Origin: Sphingorhabdus lutea
GTDB lineage: Bacteria; Pseudomonadota; Alphaproteobacteria; Sphingomonadales; Sphingomonadaceae
DNA: 64,000 bases
Direction of reading: 5' to 3'
Assembly (NCBI RefSeq): GCF_001889025.1
Contig: NZ_CP018154.1
Coordinates: 858,501 to 922,500, forward strand
Shown: positions 59,629 to 64,000 of the stretch, one piece after another
How the letters are laid out: each line of letters starts with the position of its first letter
Numbering within the stretch: the stretch's first letter is position 1
Notes under the pieces: generated by a model
What the model saw: the letters and a program-made list of their open reading frames with translations, nothing else
Databases searched by the model: none
What the model was told of the DNA's origin: nothing
Translations under genes and position numbers: made by a program

Positions 59629-60693
59629 TTATCTATTATGGATGAATTCGCGGGTTATTTTACCAATTTGGGCCAATATTTCCTCATGCTTTGGGTCTTT
59701 TGGATCGCTATTTATCGGTGCTTCATAATATGCGGTGATAATATAATGAAGATAATTACCCTGCCTGTGTTTATCCCATAAAAGGGCGATATCATTAAAT
59801 TTATGGGCCATATCCCCCGAACCATTGCCATAAGCGGTGCCGGTCTTATTGCCCGCGACCCAATCGGCATCCAAATATTTTCGCAGGCGGTTTGGCCCTG
59901 TATTGGTGGCCATTGTCCATTGCCGCAATGTGGCAGCGGAGGCATCGGTTAATAATCCAGCGGTGAAAATTTGGGCAATGGTTGATGATATTGCCGATGG
60001 GCTGGTCGTGTCGCGTGTTTCGCCCATGGGCACAAAATTTAACATTGGCTCAATCCGGTCCAATCTTGTCACATCATCGCCAAAAAATCTCAACAATTTG
60101 GTGAAACCCTTTGGCCCGCCAATTAAGGGCAGCAGTAAATTGGCCGCTACATTATCGCTGCTTATTTGGGCGGCCTTGGCCAATTGCTCAACCGTCATAT
60201 ATCCACGCGAGATATATTTTTGCGTTTCCGGCGCATGGGACAATATGTCGGATTGTGAATAGGATATTTTTTTATCCAATGATAATTTGCCGATATCGCA
60301 TTGCCGCAAAATAAAGGCGGCCAGTAATAATTTAAATGTTGAACAAAGCGCAAAACGCTCCTCGCTTCGATGGCCGCCAATATACCCGCCGCCGCTTGCA
60401 TCCTTGTCAAATGGCGACCATAAAGCAACGCCCAATCGCCCGCCATATTCCGCCTCTAATCCTGCAATGGCGCGGGAATAGATGGAGTCTTTTACATTCA
60501 TATCGGTGGATAATGGCGCATTGGGATTTTCAGGCGCTGTATCAATATCGCCGCCATATTGTGCGCTTTGCAATGCGCTGTGGCTTATGGCGCCACTAAT
60601 ATTGCCAGCAAGGCCCAATTTTACTGCCGCGCCCCATAAGGGCCAGCTTGCCCCACCAAAAAATGCATTTTGCAATAAATGTCGCCGGTCCAT
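59629..60693 (-). CDS. Class A beta-lactamase with Tat-type signal
   Basis: 354 aa, longer than most class A enzymes (about 290). The N-terminus DRRHLLQNAFFGGASWPLWGAA fits a Tat signal, followed by a 50-residue linker. The active site is complete: LCSTFK (Ser118, Lys121), SSDN loop (Ser179-Asp180-Asn181), Glu215 in RIEPMLN, and KTGT (283-286). A Cys at the position before the nucleophile Ser (Ambler 69) occurs in some carbapenemases, but the partner Cys238 is Ala here, so the special disulfide is absent. Enzyme hydrolyses penicillins and probably cephalosporins. No regulator gene is adjacent. Confidence 0.9.
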   Translation of the reverse strand: MDRRHLLQNAFFGGASWPLWGAAVKLGLAGNISGAISHSALQSAQYGGDIDTAPENPNAPLSTDMNVKDSIYSRAIAGLEAEYGGRLGVALWSPFDKDASGGGYIGGHRSEERFALCSTFKLLLAAFILRQCDIGKLSLDKKISYSQSDILSHAPETQKYISRGYMTVEQLAKAAQISSDNVAANLLLPLIGGPKGFTKLLRFFGDDVTRLDRIEPMLNFVPMGETRDTTSPSAISSTIAQIFTAGLLTDASAATLRQWTMATNTGPNRLRKYLDADWVAGNKTGTAYGNGSGDMAHKFNDIALLWDKHRQGNYLHYIITAYYEAPINSDPKDPKHEEILAQIGKITREFIHNR

Positions 60694-60782
60694 ATTTACC
60701 TAATCCCATAATGAAGATGGGTAAATATGGCGCAAAGCGGTTCGGCAATCAAATAACAAAATATGTTATATGGATAAGATTA

Positions 60783-62135
60783 TTATGAATCTTTGCTTTT
60801 TTCCAACCATTCTTCCAACCATTTAATGGTATAATCCCCATTTTGAAATTCAGGATCGGCCAATAATTTTTGGTGCAATGGAATGGTGGTTTTCATGCCG
60901 CCAATAACAAATTCCTCCAACGCACGGCGCAGCCGCATCAGGCAACCCTCGCGGCTGTGGCCATAAACAATTAATTTGGCAATCATGCTGTCATAATAGG
61001 GCGGAACTTTATATCCATGATAAAGGCCGCTATCGACACGCACATATAGGCCGCCTGGCGGGTGATATGCGGTCACCGTGCCGGGGGATGGCATGAATGT
61101 TTGCGGGTCTTCGGCATTGATGCGGCATTCCACAGCATGGCCGGAAAATGTAATTTCATCTTGGGTAAATGATAATGGCTTGCCATCGGCAATGCGAATT
61201 TGTTCGCGCACCAAATCAATGCCGGTGACCATTTCGGTAACCGGATGTTCCACCTGAAGACGGGTATTCATCTCGATAAAGAAAAATTCGCCATTTTCCC
61301 ATAAAAATTCAATTGTGCCCGCGCCGCGATATCCCATATCGGCCATTGCTTTTGAACAAATCTCGCCCATGCGATCACGCTCGGCCGTGGAAAGAACGGG
61401 GGAGGGGGATTCCTCCAACACCTTTTGGTGGCGGCGCTGCAAAGAACAATCGCGTTCGCCCAAATGAATGGCATTTCCTTCGCCATCGCCAAAAACCTGA
61501 AATTCAATATGGCGCGGATTGCCTAAATATTTTTCCATATAAACGGTGGCATCGCCAAATGCGGCCTTTGCCTCCGTCGCGGCCTGTGACATTTGGGTTT
61601 CCAAAAATTCAGGGTCATTGACAACTTTCATGCCCCTGCCGCCGCCGCCGCTGGCCGCCTTAATTATCACAGGATATCCAATTTCCAGCGCCAATTTCTT
61701 GGCGGCATCCACATCCTTAATCGCGCCATCAGAACCCGGAACAAGCGGCAGGCCAAGTGCGCCTGCGCTGCGTTTTGCCTCTACCTTATCGCCCATTGTG
61801 CGGATATGTTCCGGCTTTGGCCCAATCCATTTTAACCCATGGCTTTCCACAATTTCGGCAAATTGGGCATTTTCGGATAAAAATCCATATCCCGGGTGAA
61901 TCGCATCGGCATGGCTGATTTCCGCAGCAGAAATAATCGCCGGAATGTTCAAATAACTATCGGTGGAGGATGGCGGCCCAATGCAAATTGCCTCATCGGC
62001 AAGGCGCACATGCATGGCATCGGCATCGGCGGTGCTATGCACAGCGACGGTTTTAATGCCCATTTCATGTGCGGCGCGGTGGATACGAAGCGCGATTTCA
62101 CCGCGATTGGCGATAAGGATTTTTTTAATAGCCAT
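60783..62135 (-). CDS. accC: Acetyl-CoA carboxylase, biotin carboxylase subunit
   Basis: 450-aa AccC (EC 6.3.4.14), which carboxylates the biotin on AccB with ATP and bicarbonate. [22 protein letters not shown] start; ATP-grasp domain with [45 protein letters not shown], and the catalytic [18 protein letters not shown]. Length is right. Cytosolic. Downstream of accB by 24 bp in the aroQ-accB-accC operon. Confidence 0.97.
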   Translation of the reverse strand: MAIKKILIANRGEIALRIHRAAHEMGIKTVAVHSTADADAMHVRLADEAICIGPPSSTDSYLNIPAIISAAEISHADAIHPGYGFLSENAQFAEIVESHGLKWIGPKPEHIRTMGDKVEAKRSAGALGLPLVPGSDGAIKDVDAAKKLALEIGYPVIIKAASGGGGRGMKVVNDPEFLETQMSQAATEAKAAFGDATVYMEKYLGNPRHIEFQVFGDGEGNAIHLGERDCSLQRRHQKVLEESPSPVLSTAERDRMGEICSKAMADMGYRGAGTIEFLWENGEFFFIEMNTRLQVEHPVTEMVTGIDLVREQIRIADGKPLSFTQDEITFSGHAVECRINAEDPQTFMPSPGTVTAYHPPGGLYVRVDSGLYHGYKVPPYYDSMIAKLIVYGHSREGCLMRLRRALEEFVIGGMKTTIPLHQKLLADPEFQNGDYTIKWLEEWLEKSKDS

Positions 62136-62159
62136 TATTTTTTCCCAAGTCTGTATCGC

Positions 62160-62657
62160 TTATCCCACCACCACTAATGGCTGGTCAAATTCAACCGGCT
62201 GGCCATTATCGACCAAAATTTCTTTCACTGTCCCTGCGGCGGTGGCGGTAATGGGGTTCATCACCTTCATCGCCTCTACAATCAATAAAGTATCACCAAT
62301 CGATATTTTATCACCAACATTGATAAACGGCGCTGCGCCCGGTTCGGCGGACAGATATGCTGTGCCAACCATGGGTGATTTTACTGCATTTGCATGGTCA
62401 TTGGCGGGGGCTGCGGCCGGTGCATCGGCGACGGGTGCTGGCGTAGCGGGCGCTGCGGCAGGGGCCATCATGTGCATTTGCGGTGCAGCCTGCATCACGC
62501 CGCCGCCGCGTGACACGCGGATTTTGCGGTCACCATCTTCGACCTCAATTTCGGTTAATCCCGTTTCGGCCAGCATTTCGGCCAGTTCACGGACGATTTT
62601 TGTGTCAACCTGCATCGAACCGCTATTTTCTTTACCGCGATCATTTTTGCTGGACAT
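62160..62657 (-). CDS. accB: Acetyl-CoA carboxylase biotin carboxyl carrier protein
   Basis: 165-aa AccB. The biotinyl domain has the EAMKVMNPI motif with biotinylated Lys131, in the C-terminal 80 residues; a Pro/Ala-rich linker lies between. The N-terminal [27 protein letters not shown] is the usual start. AAGGAGC precedes the ATG. Needs BirA, not in this window. Works with AccC directly and AccAD for malonyl-CoA synthesis, which also supplies PHA-competing fatty acid synthesis. Confidence 0.97.
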   Translation of the reverse strand: MSSKNDRGKENSGSMQVDTKIVRELAEMLAETGLTEIEVEDGDRKIRVSRGGGVMQAAPQMHMMAPAAAPATPAPVADAPAAAPANDHANAVKSPMVGTAYLSAEPGAAPFINVGDKISIGDTLLIVEAMKVMNPITATAAGTVKEILVDNGQPVEFDQPLVVVG

Positions 62658-62723
62658 ATGTTGCTCCTTGGCGAATTTTATATGTTAAGTTGAAATTATA
62701 TTAAATTATTCATGTTGCTTTAG

Positions 62724-63158
62724 TCACAAGGACGCGGCCGCGTCTAGTGCAAGTTTATAAGAAAGCGAACCAAAACCCGAAATTGTTCCTTTTGCAGCCT
62801 TTCCCACAAAGGATTTTTCGCGAAAATCCTCCCTTGCAATGGGATTGGACAAATGAACTTCAATCACAGGAATATTTATTGCCTTTATCGCATCATATAA
62901 TGCGATTGAAACATGGGTTAAGGCACCGGCATTTAACAACACCGATTTTGCACCGCTTGCTGCTGCCTCATGTAACCAATCGACCAAATGCCCTTCATGA
63001 TTTGATTGGCGAAAATCAATTTCATATCCCAAATCACGGGCATGATCGTCCAACATGGCGGCAATATCATCCAAAGTTTCATCGCCATAAATTTCCGGTT
63101 CCCGCATTCCCAATAAATTGAGATTCGGCCCATTAATGACAAAGATGGTCATGCTCAT
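62724..63158 (-). CDS. aroQ: 3-dehydroquinate dehydratase, type II
   Basis: 144 aa from ATG 63158 (142 from ATG 63152); the open frame runs further upstream to 63239 but the added part is not homologous. AroQ (EC 4.2.1.10) dehydrates 3-dehydroquinate in the shikimate pathway and forms a dodecamer. Motifs: IFVINGPNLNLLGMREPEIYG (catalytic Tyr), FRQSNHEGHLVDWLHEA (Asn, Glu), NAGALTHVSIALYDAI (Asn, His pair) and VIEVHLSNPIAREDFREKS (His). First gene of aroQ-accB-accC. Confidence 0.95.
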   Translation of the reverse strand: MSMTIFVINGPNLNLLGMREPEIYGDETLDDIAAMLDDHARDLGYEIDFRQSNHEGHLVDWLHEAAASGAKSVLLNAGALTHVSIALYDAIKAINIPVIEVHLSNPIAREDFREKSFVGKAAKGTISGFGSLSYKLALDAAASL

Positions 63159-63335
63159 TTGGCGCGCCCCATTCCATAAAAATATAAATTTAATGGCACA
63201 AATAGGAAAAAGCGTGACAGGATGCTTGCCAGTCGCCACCGCCTATCCCTATATGAACCCAGATATCATCAACCGTAAACCGCAAAGAATAAAAAAGCGA
63301 GACGAAATAATATAATTGGATAAGGAAATTTGAAA

Positions 63336-63545
63336 ATGGCCGATGCCAAAATTATCTTAAATGGGGAGGAATATTGGATTAACTTGCCCAGTAATTTGAC
63401 CGATTTATGCGAAAAATTACAGCTTGATCCGTTAAAAGTGGCCATAGAGCATAATCGGGAAATTGCGCCGCGATCATTATTTTCCCAAATCACCTTGTCC
63501 AATGGGGATGAAATTGAAATTGTGCATTTTGTGGGCGGCGGTTAA
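63336..63545 (+). CDS. thiS: Sulfur carrier protein ThiS
   Basis: 69 aa from ATG 63336; AAGGA is 9 nt upstream, and a TTG at 63330 is not needed. Ubiquitin-like beta-grasp protein whose C-terminal Gly-Gly (HFVGGG) accepts sulfur as a thiocarboxylate to donate it to ThiG for the thiazole ring of thiamine. The NGEEYWINLP start is characteristic. The divergent aroQ shares a 177-bp gap. thiG follows after 56 bp. No THI-box riboswitch is visible upstream. Confidence 0.92.
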   Translation: MADAKIILNGEEYWINLPSNLTDLCEKLQLDPLKVAIEHNREIAPRSLFSQITLSNGDEIEIVHFVGGG

Positions 63546-63601
63546 TAGGCTCTGCACCATAAACGAAAAAAATATAATATTGATATAAATTGAAAGAGAC
63601 G

Positions 63602-64000
63602 ATGATGACGAGCGCAACTGATAATTTGCAAAAGGACCAATGGAGCGTTGCGGGCCGCACTTTTAACAGCCGCTTAATCGTCGGAACTGGGAAATATAAG
63701 GATTTTGAGCAAAATGCGGCGGCGGTCGCCGCATCGGGCGCCCAAATTGTGACCGTGGCCGTGCGCCGCGTTAACGTGTCCGATCCCAAAGCGCCCATGT
63801 TAACCGATTATATCGATCCTAAAAAAATCACCTATTTGCCCAATACGGCAGGATGTTTTAACGCCGAAGACGCGATTAGGACATTGCGCTTGGCACGTGA
63901 AGCTGGCGGATGGGATTTGGTGAAATTAGAGGTATTGGGCGAGGCAAGGACATTATATCCCAATATGCGCGAAACATTAACCGCGACCGAAACATTGGCA
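63602..64000 (+). CDS. thiG: Thiazole synthase, 3' end cut by window
   Basis: The first 133 codons of ThiG (EC 2.8.1.10, about 260 aa). ATG at 63602 is followed by a second in-frame ATG (63605), with GAAAGAGA upstream. Visible: [27 protein letters not shown], the [24 protein letters not shown] segment and [15 protein letters not shown], with the catalytic Lys (VKLEV) that forms a Schiff base with DXP. Paired with thiS; the rest is beyond the end. Confidence 0.95.
   Translation, partial: MMTSATDNLQKDQWSVAGRTFNSRLIVGTGKYKDFEQNAAAVAASGAQIVTVAVRRVNVSDPKAPMLTDYIDPKKITYLPNTAGCFNAEDAIRTLRLAREAGGWDLVKLEVLGEARTLYPNMRETLTATETLA

Noticed and set aside
63240..63335. Possible TPP riboswitch upstream of thiS
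   Set aside because: No CTGAGA core or paired stems of the THI box can be found in the 177-bp gap between aroQ and thiS.

Overview
The window reads as chromosomal DNA of an alphaproteobacterium, most probably of the order Sphingomonadales. The evidence is family resemblance and gene order, not a database search: a TonB-ExbB-ExbD-ExbD operon with a long Glu/Pro-rich TonB, the conserved rpmF-plsX-fabH-ihfA-merR block, exosortase-A (XrtA)-associated glycan genes, a class I lysyl-tRNA synthetase, a complete polyhydroxyalkanoate (PHA) gene set and a GAAC-N7-GAAC LexA box of the alphaproteobacterial type. Base composition looks lower in GC than most members of the order, so I make no genus call. 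I see no rRNA, tRNA, insertion sequence, prophage or CRISPR array.

Layout. 1-7.2 kb: a truncated ABC-F ATPase, an Nramp-fold transporter without metal-ligand motifs paired with mannonate dehydratase uxuA, a dicarboxylate/amino-acid symporter, and murA. 7.2-10.7 kb: clpS, phasin phaP and PHA synthase phaC. 10.8-18.4 kb: aminotransferase alaC; a compact catabolic run (two glutathione-type enzymes, a crotonase, a class II aldolase, an orphan [2Fe-2S] subunit); an HNH nuclease; gluQ; a HIG1 protein; a cobalamin adenosyltransferase. 18.5-22.4 kb: a secreted unknown protein and the TonB energizing system, closed by a strong terminator. 22.4-29 kb: an ABC exporter, PHA depolymerase phaZ, a dipeptide epimerase-type enzyme, a thiolase and a MaoC hydratase. 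29-34.6 kb: an MscS channel, an XrtA-type O-glycosylation ligase preceded by a newly noted 57-aa membrane ORF, the divergent XrtA-type glycosyltransferase, and a membrane-anchored unknown. 34.7-36.1 kb: a divergent predicted SOS locus. 36.1-40.8 kb: housekeeping lipid and ribosome genes. 40.8-49.3 kb: a WG-repeat lipoprotein, sixA-like phosphatase, DinG-like helicase, class I lysS, corA, a one-domain asparaginase and a desaturase. 49.3-60.7 kb: mostly envelope and secreted functions (esterase, acyltransferase, argE, two peptidases, prolyl hydroxylase, amidohydrolase, RcnB-like protein, Tat-exported class A beta-lactamase). 60.8-64 kb: aroQ-accB-accC, divergent from thiS-thiG, which runs off the end.

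How the parts fit. Three PHA genes (phaP, phaC, phaZ) lie in two places 15 kb apart. phaP and phaZ both carry the dyad TGCANTGCA at a predicted promoter, so one PhaR-like repressor probably controls granule coating and mobilisation; phaR itself is not in the window. The most unusual candidates are (i) the divergent LexA-box locus at 34.7-36.1 kb, with a 62-aa and a 116-aa protein coupled by TAATG and facing a LexA-like S24 regulator that appears to be made from a leaderless mRNA, and (ii) the Nramp-fold transporter without DPGN or MPH motifs beside uxuA. Smaller items include a hairpin that buries the ribosome binding site of a secreted peptidase, and two genes under 60 codons (rpmF and the 57-aa ORF).
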